From the NCBI GenBank assembly GCA_964428885.1, contig CAYRZP010000047.1, positions 1 to 16,052 on the forward strand: a DNA stretch of 16,052 bases, given 5' to 3'. A program made the position numbers and the translations under genes. The stretch's first letter is position 1. Each line of letters begins with the position of its first letter. Source of the stretch: JAQVQN01 sp964428885 (GTDB lineage Bacteria > Verrucomicrobiota > Kiritimatiellia > RFP12 > UBA1067). Below, in pieces: positions 1-8,021 of this stretch. The notes under the pieces were generated by a model. The model saw nothing but the letters and a program-made list of their open reading frames with translations. It made no database searches and was not told where the DNA came from.

Positions 1-2
1 TT

Positions 3-119
3 GCGGAAACGCCCGCCAATCCTCCGGTGTGGAAGCGGTCTGTTGTCCCGCTCGCTGTCGGTGCGGGCGTTTTCGCCGCCCTTTTCCTGTGGCGTGGTCT
101 CCGGAAGAGGAAACCGTGA
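3..119 (+). CDS. C-terminal membrane anchor of an unidentified protein (5' end outside window)
   Basis: The frame starting at base 3 is open from the window edge to a TGA at 117-119 and gives 38 residues. They form a proline-containing linker, a hydrophobic segment of about 19 residues (SVVPLAVGAGVFAALFLW) and a basic tail (RGLRKRKP). That is the layout of a C-terminal single-pass anchor with the short basic end in the cytoplasm. The competing frame over the same bases is Cys/Arg-rich and looks like a shadow, so I prefer this one. Its stop overlaps the next gene's GTG as GTGA, which implies translational coupling. The function cannot be told from the tail alone; a surface or envelope protein is likely. 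Confidence 0.55.
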   Translation, partial: AETPANPPVWKRSVVPLAVGAGVFAALFLWRGLRKRKP

Positions 120-799
120 ACATCAAGAGACAGCGGGTCAACGCAGACCGCATCGTGTGGAAGTGGACGGACGAGGACAGCCACGTCCACCGTGTGACCA
201 ACCGGTTCACGGTCCTGAGCGTGCGCCTCTTCGGCGATGTGAACCTCGACGGCGCGGTGGATGATGACGACCGCGCCGCCGAGCCGGGCCTTTCCGAAAC
301 CTATGGGTGGGGCATTCCCGTGGCGACCAACGTGTTCAGGCCGGTCCGGCTGTCCACGCAAAGTCATTTGGACGGGGTCTACACGCTCTCGCTGGAAGGT
401 ACGGCGGGTGCCATCAAAATATGGGCTACGGGTTCTCCCGGCTCCGGCGACTCGCCGCTGCTGGCCTGCGGCCAGACCGTCACCGACGGTGTGAACGGGG
501 CGTCGTTCGCGGGCTACCCCGGCTGCGACGTGTACGTCGAGGCGGTCAGCAACGGCACCGCCACGCTGACGTACGCGTACGCGGGCACCGGCGACGCGGC
601 GGGCATCAGTTGCGAAGCCGCGCTGAAGATGACGGCGTGGGAATTGGAGATCCGTTCGGTCGAACTGGAAACGAACGGCATGCCTGTAGTGAGCGGCGGC
701 AAAGCCGTTCCCAGAGAACGCATCCCGGCGATAGTTTGCGGGGAAACGCATGGAGTATGTTTTCCTACTGGATATCTAAATGGGGGGTGCCGTGTTTGA
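116..799 (+). CDS. dockerin/EF-hand-like repeat protein, probably a truncated surface protein
   Basis: The frame is open from the window edge, but I place the start at GTG 116 because it overlaps the upstream stop (GTGA) and has AGAGG just upstream. The product is 227 residues. Residues about 40-52 read GDVNLDGAVDDDD, a calcium-loop-like D-x-N-x-D-G pattern as in dockerin or EF-hand modules. It is followed by a beta-rich, Gly/Thr-rich stretch (LSTQSHLDGVYTLSLEG onward) typical of large extracellular proteins of Lentisphaerota/Kiritimatiellota (from memory). No signal peptide or membrane segment is visible, which is odd for such a protein. The C-terminus (about residue 190 on) ends abruptly next to another truncated gene, so this may be a gene fragment. 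Its role is unknown. Confidence 0.5.
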   Translation: MNIKRQRVNADRIVWKWTDEDSHVHRVTNRFTVLSVRLFGDVNLDGAVDDDDRAAEPGLSETYGWGIPVATNVFRPVRLSTQSHLDGVYTLSLEGTAGAIKIWATGSPGSGDSPLLACGQTVTDGVNGASFAGYPGCDVYVEAVSNGTATLTYAYAGTGDAAGISCEAALKMTAWELEIRSVELETNGMPVVSGGKAVPRERIPAIVCGETHGVCFPTGYLNGGCRV

Positions 800-811
800 T
801 CTGAGCACGGC
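789..811. other. small hairpin between convergent gene ends
   Basis: GCCGTG (789-794) pairs with CACGGC (806-811) across an 11-nt loop. It overlaps the stop codon of the plus-strand gene and lies just beyond the stop of the minus-strand gene. No T-tract follows on either strand, so a terminator role is only possible. Confidence 0.3.
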
Positions 812-820
812 GGCCGCATT

Positions 821-1264
821 TCACACTCTGATGAAAATGAGCGCGGTCACAAGATAGCCCGCCGCGATCGACTGAAGCGTGTTGGAATAAAACGCGATTT
901 TGTGCGGATCGAGCGACAACAGCCGCCCTTGTACCACCATGCCGAGAATCCACAGCAAGGCGACGCGCCTGAAGATGCGGAGATACGTTTTGGCGGAAGT
1001 GTCGTATTTTGCGAGCGAGAACGGCAGGGCGATGCCAGCCATGAACAAGAACAGCGGCATCACGAGATCCCAGGCGGCAAACCCCTCCCAGCGCACGTGC
1101 GTGAGTTGTCGGCGGACGGCGGCGGCAAACGCGCCTTCGCCGAACGCGCCGCGGTTCGCGAGTCCGTAAAGTATGAACCATCCGCCCGAGAGCATGAAGA
1201 TATCGATCCCGCGCAAAAGGTCGAGCGAAAGGAGGCGTTTTGTCCCGTTGGACGAGGCGTTCAC
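821..1264 (-). pseudogene. NagX/DUF5009-like membrane acyltransferase, N-terminal part only
   Basis: The 147-residue product starts at a GTG (1264-1262). It carries the N-terminal signatures of the COG4299/DUF5009 family, related to heparan-alpha-glucosaminide N-acetyltransferase: RLLSLDLLRGIDIFMLSGG near residues 10-28, then WDLVMPLFLFMAGIALPFSL around 65-85, then a third helix region (RRVALLWILGMVVQGRLLS) and SNTLQSIAAGYLVTALIF. Family members are multi-pass membrane proteins of roughly 350-400 residues that act on amino-sugar glycans. Here the frame stops right after the fourth hydrophobic segment, so about 60% is missing, and no other frame past 821 restores a membrane helix. I read it as a truncated gene, perhaps non-functional; a short functional form cannot be excluded. 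Confidence 0.65.
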
Positions 1265-1355
1265 TCTTTGTTTTCTCTGTTAGCCGTCAGTCAGCGTGGC
1301 GCGACAATCTGACATTGTGTTCGGCGCACGCCTTTCAAATAAATGCAATACAGGC

Positions 1356-1376
1356 TCTTGCGGGGACGCCGCAAGA
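1356..1376 (-). terminator. hairpin downstream of the channel-like gene
   Basis: An 8-bp perfect stem, TCTTGCGG (1356-1363) with CCGCAAGA (1369-1376), closes a 5-nt loop about 25 nt after the stop of the minus-strand gene at 1402. The minus-strand sequence that follows is AT-rich but has no clean T-run, so termination strength is uncertain. Confidence 0.4.
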
Positions 1377-1401
1377 ACCCGCGAGATTATGATTAAGCCG
1401 T

Positions 1402-3186
1402 TCAGCTTTTGTCGCGACTCCAGTTTTCGACCAGTTCGCGCGCGCGGTCTTTGCCGCCCAGCCCGAACGCCAGGCCCAACGCGATGGCGCTGCCGCCCAG
1501 CAGCGCCCCCAGCGCGAGCATAACGATCTCTTTGCCCACGCCGAGCTGCTCCAACGCCATGCTGACGCCCAGCAGGATCACGGCGTAACGCGCCACGATT
1601 GAGAGCACGCCGGCGTTGGCGTGCGAGCCCAGCGAGCGGGAGACCAGCGAACCGACATATTTGCCGAGGCCGAGGGCGGCCAGCAGGATCACAACCCCGA
1701 CCACCAGGTTAGGCAGGTATTCGACCAAGCGCCGTATCAGTTCAGCCAGTTGGTCGAAGCCGAGCGAAGCCGAGGCCTGCTGTGCGGTGATCAGCATGAT
1801 CACCACCGCCACGGCCGCGGCGACCAGGCCGGAGGGCGGCATCTGCCCGCCTTTGGTCTCCAGGAAGGTCAGCCCCAAACGATTGGGCAGGGCGTCCAGT
1901 CCGACGCCGCTCAGGAAAGACTCGACCAGCGAGCGCACAACCTTGGCCACCACATAGCCGACGATGACGATGATCAGCGCCACCATCATGGCCGGTATGG
2001 CCGCGAGGATGTTCTGCAGGGTGGCCTTGATGGGGTCGGAGATGGCTTTGATCGCCAGGCTGTCGACGGCCTGCACCAGGATGGGTATGAAGATGAAGAA
2101 ATAGGCGATCTTTGAAACAATGCTGGATAGTTTGTTGGTGCCGAAGACCTTGCCCAGCCCCAGTTTCTCCGCGCCCGCGTCCGCGCCGCTGGCGGCCAAG
2201 AAGTTACAGACGACCTCGCGCACGATGGTGGCCACGATGCGGCCCACGATCAGGATGATCGCGGCGGCGAAAAGGTTGGGCAGGAAGCCCAGTGCCTTGG
2301 AGAGCATTTCTTGCAGCGGGTAGACCAGCGCCTGCTGGCCCAGCGCCTGCAGGAAAGGCGGGACACCGAAAAGCAGGATGATGTAAAACAACAGCTTTCC
2401 GATCATGGCGCTCGGTGTCGCAGCCGGGCCTTCGCCCTGCGGCACGGCGAGATGCTTGCTGAAGCGCGAATCGAACTTCATGGCGCCCAGCGCGCGGGTG
2501 ACGGCGGCGCGCGCGAGGGCCGCGATGACCCAGTATAGGAAGAGGATCACGACAGCCTTGATCAGGCCCGGCACCGCCCCGACGATGCGGTCCAGAACAT
2601 TCTGCAAAGGCCCGGCCACCATGGCGAGGTTCAGCGCATTAAAGAACGCCACGAAGCCAAACAGGACGAAGAACCACTTGACTGCGCAGCCTGCCAGGCC
2701 TGCCAGAGAGCGTATTCCGCCGTCGGCCTGTTTCAAAAGGCTGTCGAGGCCCCAGTCGCGGGCGGCCCTTTCGTCAATACTGGTCAGACTTAGCAATTTC
2801 CGAACGCAGGCACCCGCCAGTTTGCCGACCAGCCAGAAGGCTAGCAGCAGCACGACGGCTTTCAACACGCCGGGCAGGGCGGCTGCCAGGCGTTGCGCAA
2901 CGGGCAGCATGACATCCTGCCACAGCTTGCGCCCCTGGTTGGCGGCGCGCCTGCCGCCTGTGCGGAACGATCCGCCGATTTCAGAGGTGGCCTCGCCCAG
3001 CGCTTGAACGCTCTGGCGGCCTGTTGCCAAAACCCCTTGAGAAGGCTCGGCATTCTTTTCGACGGCAGGCTTGATCCCGTCCGTGTTTGCCTCCTGCGCG
3101 CGGGCAGCGGGCGAGACGAGCGCCAGAACCAGCAACAGGGAGGCCGCCCCTCTGAGGGACACAGTCATTGCTTTGTGCTTAGTCAT
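1402..3186 (-). CDS. mechanosensitive-channel-like TM_helix repeat protein
   Basis: The 594-residue envelope protein starts at ATG 3186 with AAGGA about 9 nt upstream. Residues 1-30 form a signal peptide ending in ARA before QEANTD. A charged periplasmic stretch follows to about residue 90. Then come repeated helices of the 'conserved TM helix' type (PF05552-like), each of the form LPxLxxAxxILxxGxxxAxxVR, near residues 103-130, 203-228, 300-325, 394-420 and 488-512. Other hydrophobic spans lie near 165-185, 262-285, 358-376, 452-470 and 530-547. The end (ALGALLGGSAIALGLAFGLGGKDRA, about 556-583, split by charged residues) resembles the pore helix of MscS-type channels, but no MscS beta-domain follows. 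A role in osmotic or membrane stress, as for CmpX-like proteins, is inferred. Family recognition is good; gating function is not shown. Confidence 0.75.
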   Translation of the reverse strand: MTKHKAMTVSLRGAASLLLVLALVSPAARAQEANTDGIKPAVEKNAEPSQGVLATGRQSVQALGEATSEIGGSFRTGGRRAANQGRKLWQDVMLPVAQRLAAALPGVLKAVVLLLAFWLVGKLAGACVRKLLSLTSIDERAARDWGLDSLLKQADGGIRSLAGLAGCAVKWFFVLFGFVAFFNALNLAMVAGPLQNVLDRIVGAVPGLIKAVVILFLYWVIAALARAAVTRALGAMKFDSRFSKHLAVPQGEGPAATPSAMIGKLLFYIILLFGVPPFLQALGQQALVYPLQEMLSKALGFLPNLFAAAIILIVGRIVATIVREVVCNFLAASGADAGAEKLGLGKVFGTNKLSSIVSKIAYFFIFIPILVQAVDSLAIKAISDPIKATLQNILAAIPAMMVALIIVIVGYVVAKVVRSLVESFLSGVGLDALPNRLGLTFLETKGGQMPPSGLVAAAVAVVIMLITAQQASASLGFDQLAELIRRLVEYLPNLVVGVVILLAALGLGKYVGSLVSRSLGSHANAGVLSIVARYAVILLGVSMALEQLGVGKEIVMLALGALLGGSAIALGLAFGLGGKDRARELVENWSRDKS

Positions 3187-3268
3187 GGAAATATATCCTT
3201 TCCAACATTACTAAAACGACAGATGCACACGACTCCATGCCGAATGCGTACCGCTTAACCACGCAGTA

Positions 3269-3297
3269 ATAATATGACAAACACGCCTATCACGCAA
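3269..3297 (-). promoter_or_regulatory. predicted sigma70 promoter of the channel-like gene
   Basis: Reading the minus strand, TTGCGT (3297-3292) and TATTAT (3274-3269) are separated by 17 nt, and the start codon at 3186 is about 80 nt downstream. The -10 matches 5 of 6 consensus bases; the -35 is weaker. Confidence 0.45.
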
Positions 3298-3335
3298 ACG
3301 CTAAATCAAGGGGAAACGGCGCACGGCTTTTTCTT

Positions 3336-3584
3336 TTAGGAGGCAAGTGAAGCGTAAAACGGGTTCGTCAGGTTTCGTAACGCGAGTGAGGGGCGGCGTA
3401 CGAAGTTCTCGCGCAGTGCAGGGGTCGAGGTCGGGCGCTGCTTCCGCAGTGTGTTAGTGATGAAGGCTGCTGCGTTGATGAGCAGCGCACAGTTGACGAG
3501 AGACTGGGGATGTCGGACGAAACAGAAGTCATCTCTGTACTGGGTATCGCGGATCCAGCGGGTCGCGATCTCGCAGGATTTTCA
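3336..3584 (-). pseudogene. relic resembling the C-terminus of an ISAs1-like transposase
   Basis: On the minus strand, the frame between a TGA (3584-3582) and a TAA (3338-3336) encodes 81 residues. These include WIRDTQYRDDFCFVRHPQSL followed by VNCALLINAAAFI. This resembles the end of ISAs1/IS4-type transposases, where a W-x-[IV]-x-R-D-x-x-[YF]-x-[ED]-D block precedes an arginine, a short spacer and an LRN-A-like helix. Just upstream in the same frame, past the stop, is a further open stretch with LLDDGHYLKSRQPSG, which may belong to the same decayed gene. No catalytic core, start codon or inverted repeats were found. The family is recalled from its general pattern, not searched. Confidence 0.4.
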
Positions 3585-4037
3585 TTGCGTCGAGAGCAGT
3601 TTGCCCGCCTCGTCGAGCACCGCCTGATACAGCGCGTGGCCCGACGGCTGCCGCGATTTCAGGTAGTGCCCGTCGTCCAGCAGCCTTATGAAGAGCATAA
3701 TCGCTTACTCGGATGAACCTATGGGTAAGGTGCGTGTGGTGACGGACTTTCTCCCTTAGCCTCGCCGCTGTCTGCCGGACGGCTTGACCGAGGAGGATGT
3801 CGCGGCAAGCTGTGGCCACCTGGAACCGCGAGCCGCTTTTCCATGTTTCGACGCTTAGGGAGGGTCCCGGCGCGAAGAACCCTCGGACGCATCATGACTT
3901 TATAAGCATAGCGGATTTTCCGGAAAGTTGGAGCGTTCTGGATGTGACTGTGGAGGTTGATGCCAAATCCAAGGAGGTGGCGGTGGCCAGACTGCGGAGG
4001 GCGTTCGTGAGCGGAGGTGTTGCGCTCTTGGCTGCGG

Positions 4038-4895
4038 TCACAACATAAACGGCAAGCGGCCCGGTCCATGCCGGTCGAGACCGGGCAAGACCGCCTCAAC
4101 CGTGGCTATGAGCGCATCACGGTCTTTGGGCAGACGACCTTCCAGCGGCACGGGGTTGGAAGTGTGGTTGGCGCGGAACACGGTTTTTTCTAAAGACAAC
4201 CCGCGCAAAATGCGCAGCAGTTCGTCGACAGCCTCGTATTCGGTCACGGCCTGATAAGAGGCCGGCATGGAGGTGCCCGGCACATCGACAAAACGCAGAG
4301 CCGATAGCAGACGCGGCTGCATGCGGTTGAGCACGGCGGCTGTGGCTGTCGCGTGACTGGCCGAGCCAGCGGACCCGCCGATGCCGAGCAGGATCATGAC
4401 CGAGCATTTCAGCCCGGCTTGCTGGGCTTGACGCACGGCCGCGCACATGCCTTCCGCGGTCTCGCCCTTGTTGAGAGTCTTCAGCAAAGCCTCGTCGCCG
4501 CTTTCCAATCCGAGATAAAGAGTGCTGAGTTTATGCTGGCGCAGACGCTCCAGCTCGAGCGGGCTTTTGGCGTTAATCGAGCTGCCGTTGGCATAGAGGT
4601 TAACGCGCGCCAGGCGTGGAAAAAGCCGATTGAGTCCCTCCAGCATAACGCGCAGTTGTTCGAACGGCAGGGCCATGACATCGCCGTCCGCCAGAAAGAT
4701 GCGGTTGGTTGTGGGGTGCCGCCGGGCTGCTGCAGCAAATTCAGACAGGACTTCCTGAAGCGGGCGCACACGATAAGGCACGCCTTTGTACATGGCACAG
4801 AAACGGCAACAGTTGCGCGGACAACCCAAGGCGACCTGAAAGATCAGGCTTTTGGCTTCGGCGGGCGGGCGGAACAAACGGTCGGTATAGCGCAT
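4038..4895 (-). CDS. radical SAM protein (COG1032-like, function unknown)
   Basis: The 285-residue protein is likely to bind a [4Fe-4S] cluster and S-adenosylmethionine. The cluster motif lies at residues 24-36 (GCPRNCCRFCAMY), with Cys 25, 29, 30 and 33; the Cx4CxxC spacing (25/30/33), rather than the common Cx3CxxC, fits a subfamily with GCxxNxCxFCxMY. Further matches are RIFLADGDVMALP (about 65-77), YLGLESGDEALL (near 127-138) in the SAM-binding half, and a glycine-rich MILLGIGG segment near 168. No extra B12-binding or C-terminal domain is present. The substrate is unknown. The ATG at 4895 shares its A with the stop of rmuC (TGATG), so translation is coupled to that gene. Confidence 0.8.
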   Translation of the reverse strand: MRYTDRLFRPPAEAKSLIFQVALGCPRNCCRFCAMYKGVPYRVRPLQEVLSEFAAAARRHPTTNRIFLADGDVMALPFEQLRVMLEGLNRLFPRLARVNLYANGSSINAKSPLELERLRQHKLSTLYLGLESGDEALLKTLNKGETAEGMCAAVRQAQQAGLKCSVMILLGIGGSAGSASHATATAAVLNRMQPRLLSALRFVDVPGTSMPASYQAVTEYEAVDELLRILRGLSLEKTVFRANHTSNPVPLEGRLPKDRDALIATVEAVLPGLDRHGPGRLPFML

Positions 4896-6250
4896 CAGGA
4901 CTCGGCCTCCGGCAACTCGTTGTCGTCGGTTGTCTCCAAGACATCGCCAAGCGGCAAGGCCGCCGCGTCCAAGCTAGGCAACACCTGCACATCGCGCAGT
5001 TTACGGCTGACGGCGCGCGACCGGACCTGGACCTTCTCCAGTCCTTCGGAGGCCTGGCTAAGCTTTTTCTGCACGGCGTCCAGCACCTCGCCGTACTTCT
5101 GCCACTCGGTCTTGACCGCGCTGAGCAGGCTCCAGACCTCGCTGGAGCGTTTCTGGATCGCCAGTGTGCGGAAGCCCATCTGCAGGCTGTTCAGGAGTGC
5201 CCAGAGCGTCGTGGGCCCGGCGATGACCACGCGCTGCTCGCGTTGCAGGGAATCGGTCAGGCCGCTGCGTCTGACCACCTCGGCGTACAGACCTTCGACC
5301 GGCAGGAACAGAATGGCGAAGTCCGTGGTTCCGGGAGGGTTGAGGTACTTGGCGCTGATATCACCGGCGCAGGCCTTGACGCGGTTCTCGAGCTGTTTGC
5401 CGGCTGCTTCGACCGCGGCGGCGTCGCCGCGGTCCTGCGCGTCCATCAGGCGCTGGTAATCCTCCATCGGGAATTTCGCGTCGATCGGCAGCAGCACCGT
5501 CGCGGCGCGGTCGTTACCCTGTCCCGGCAACCGCACGGCGAACTCCACGCGCTCGCCGCCGCCCTTGGTGGCCAAGTTGGACTCGTACTGCTCCGGGGTC
5601 AGAACCTGTTCCAGCAGCATGCCGAGCTGGATCTCGCCCCAGGTGCCGCGGGTCTTGACGTTCGAGAGCACTTTTTTCAGGTCGCCGACGCCGGAGGCCA
5701 GGTTCTGCATCTCGCCCAGCCCCTTATGGACCTGTTCCAGGCGTTCGCTGACCATCCGGAAGGAGTCGCCCAGGCGTTTCTCCAGCGTGCCCTGCAGCTT
5801 CTCGTCCACGGTCTGCCGCATCAGATCGAGCTGCCTGGCATTGTCCGCCTGCAGGCTCTGCAGGCGTCCGTCCACGGTCTGGCGCACCGCTTCCAGCCGT
5901 TTTTCGTTGGCTTCGGAAAGCTGGGCGATCTTGCGCGACATGGTTTCCAACTGGCGCTCCTGCGCGGCCGCCATATCGGCCAGCCGCGCGGTGACGGCCT
6001 CGCTGAAGGCCCTCTGGCTCCCGGCGGTCTCCAGGCGCTGCTCGCGGTCGGTCCTTGACTGCTCCTCACGGTTGCGCGCCACCTCTTCGCGCACGGCGCG
6101 TTCCGTGCGCTCAAGGCTCTTTTCGAAGGCGGCGATGCGCAGGGCCGTGTCCTGGCCGGGCGCCTGGGCGGATTTTTTAAGCAACAGCGACAGCAGGGCC
6201 ACCGCGGCCACGCCGAGCAAGACTGCGACCAGAAGCATGATATCCGTCAC
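4895..6250 (-). CDS. rmuC: RmuC family DNA recombination protein
   Basis: RmuC proteins are inner-membrane-anchored, nuclease-fold proteins thought to limit recombination at DNA inverted repeats. I choose the GTG at 6250 because GAGGTG lies 5 nt upstream. The frame runs further up to 6340, but the extra 30 residues look non-coding and precede the membrane helix. The 451-residue product has a TM segment at about 4-24, a long Glu/Gln/Arg-rich coiled coil (about 30-190), and the RmuC domain marked by RGTWGEIQLGMLLEQVL, IDAKFPMEDYQ, FAILFLPVEGLYAEVVR and AGPTTLWALLNSLQMGF. The stop overlaps the radical SAM start. Length and motif order match the family; an ATG at 6238 is an alternative start. Confidence 0.93.
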   Translation of the reverse strand: MTDIMLLVAVLLGVAAVALLSLLLKKSAQAPGQDTALRIAAFEKSLERTERAVREEVARNREEQSRTDREQRLETAGSQRAFSEAVTARLADMAAAQERQLETMSRKIAQLSEANEKRLEAVRQTVDGRLQSLQADNARQLDLMRQTVDEKLQGTLEKRLGDSFRMVSERLEQVHKGLGEMQNLASGVGDLKKVLSNVKTRGTWGEIQLGMLLEQVLTPEQYESNLATKGGGERVEFAVRLPGQGNDRAATVLLPIDAKFPMEDYQRLMDAQDRGDAAAVEAAGKQLENRVKACAGDISAKYLNPPGTTDFAILFLPVEGLYAEVVRRSGLTDSLQREQRVVIAGPTTLWALLNSLQMGFRTLAIQKRSSEVWSLLSAVKTEWQKYGEVLDAVQKKLSQASEGLEKVQVRSRAVSRKLRDVQVLPSLDAAALPLGDVLETTDDNELPEAES

Positions 6251-6283
6251 CAGCGCACCTCGTTTCCTTGATTGTTGGCGTAT

Positions 6284-6312
6284 AGCATACCTTGATATCG
6301 CCGTAGATGCAA
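6284..6312 (-). promoter_or_regulatory. predicted promoter of rmuC-radical SAM operon
   Basis: On the minus strand, TTGCAT (6312-6307) and TATGCT (6289-6284) are 17 nt apart, about 34 nt before the GTG start of rmuC. Both boxes are partial matches to the sigma70 consensus. Confidence 0.4.
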
Positions 6313-6350
6313 TCGCGGGCAGTTCGGCTTTTGAGCACATTCTGGGTTAC

Positions 6351-6370
6351 GGACGGCGTGGCAGCCGTCC
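6351..6370. repeat. 7-bp-stem palindrome between rmuC and the tuf operon
   Basis: GGACGGC (6351-6357) pairs perfectly with GCCGTCC (6364-6370) around a 6-nt loop. It lies upstream of both divergent promoters' coding sides. It could be a regulator site or one copy of a dispersed intergenic palindrome; only one copy is in this window. Confidence 0.35.
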
Positions 6371-6414
6371 CTCCAGATTCACAATGAGCGGACTAAAAAG
6401 TTTTATGTGCCTGG

Positions 6415-6443
6415 TTGACATACTACAGGGCTTTCGATAATCT
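6415..6443 (+). promoter_or_regulatory. strong sigma70 promoter of the tRNA-Thr/tuf operon
   Basis: A perfect -35 box, TTGACA (6415-6420), and TAATCT (6438-6443) are separated by exactly 17 nt. Transcription should start near 6450, giving a leader of about 145 nt before tRNA-Thr. It is the best promoter in the window and suits a stable-RNA and translation-factor operon. Confidence 0.75.
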
Positions 6444-6530
6444 TATTCGGTTTCCTTTTCACCGGGATCGGCTTTCCGGTAAAATGGAAGCAGGACATTG
6501 GCAAGGTTAGGGAACTTCTGCACGATGGTT

Positions 6531-6584
6531 CCGGGTTCTCGGCCCGGGGCTTATTGGGTTAGGGGTTCTTTGCCCCCGTAGGGG
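6531..6584 (+). promoter_or_regulatory. leader hairpins immediately before tRNA-Thr
   Basis: CCGGG (6531-6535) pairs with CCCGG (6543-6547). Next, the C-run at 6573-6577 can pair either with GGGG at 6562-6565 or with GGGG at 6581-6584, so two alternative hairpins are possible. This could guide processing of the tRNA 5' end or attenuate transcription; no T-tract follows. Confidence 0.3.
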
Positions 6585-6595
6585 AGATGGAGGAC

Positions 6596-6671
<76 letters not shown>

Positions 6672-6717
6672 GCTTTGGCGATGTTTGTTTTGTTACACCT
6701 CACAGGAGAACATTAAA

Positions 6718-7926
<1,209 letters not shown>

Positions 7927-7944
7927 CAAGCTGACTCCTGTGAG

Positions 7945-7986
7945 CGTGTCCCGTCCGTGGGTGTGCGCACCCGCGGACGGGGCACG
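7945..7986 (+). terminator. long GC-rich hairpin between tuf and rpmG
   Basis: A 19-bp stem (7945-7963 with 7968-7986, two G-T pairs, no bulges) closes a 4-nt TGCG loop 18 nt after the tuf stop. Downstream is GGTTTAAAC, not a U-tract, so it may be a partial terminator or an RNA processing/stability element that lowers expression of the genes after tuf. Confidence 0.5.
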
Positions 7987-8021
7987 GGTTTAAACAAGCA
8001 GGCTGCAGCAGTGAGGCGGAT

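Larger units (their letters stand above)
3187..4037. other. 851-bp region with no convincing intact gene
   Basis: Apart from the promoter at 3269-3297 and the transposase-like relic at 3336-3584, I see no gene I can support. Short frames on both strands (for example 3510-3716, 3529-3819, 3797-4048 and 3719-4099) overlap one another, lack good ribosome binding sites and have no recognisable motifs. The region looks like decayed DNA between two minus-strand transcription units. Confidence 0.5.
6251..6595. other. 345-bp divergent intergenic region and operon leader
   Basis: This spacer separates the divergent rmuC and tRNA-Thr/tuf units. It holds the rmuC promoter (6284-6312), a palindrome (6351-6370), the main operon promoter (6415-6443) and a leader of about 145 nt before the tRNA. 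No ORF or further RNA gene was seen in it. Confidence 0.6.

Noticed and set aside
29..115. N-terminal extension of the repeat protein upstream of GTG 116
   Set aside because: The extra residues are Cys/Arg-rich and overlap a frame encoding a clear membrane anchor; the GTGA overlap explains the start better.
3510..3716. 68-residue plus-strand ORF
   Set aside because: It has no recognisable motif or good ribosome site and overlaps minus-strand frames that look equally or more protein-like.
3529..3819. 96-residue minus-strand ORF
   Set aside because: Basic, patternless translation; a different frame of the same strand carries the transposase-like text.
3797..4048. 83-residue plus-strand ORF antisense to a 126-residue minus-strand ORF
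   Set aside because: No motif, no clear ribosome site, and it runs into the end of the radical SAM gene; I could not choose between the two strands.
6251..6340. 30-residue N-terminal extension of RmuC
   Set aside because: It would place extra non-hydrophobic residues before the membrane helix and cover the promoter; GTG 6250 has a good ribosome site.
6685..6717. Upstream start for EF-Tu
   Set aside because: MAKETF at 6718 is the family N-terminus and has AGGAG at the right distance.
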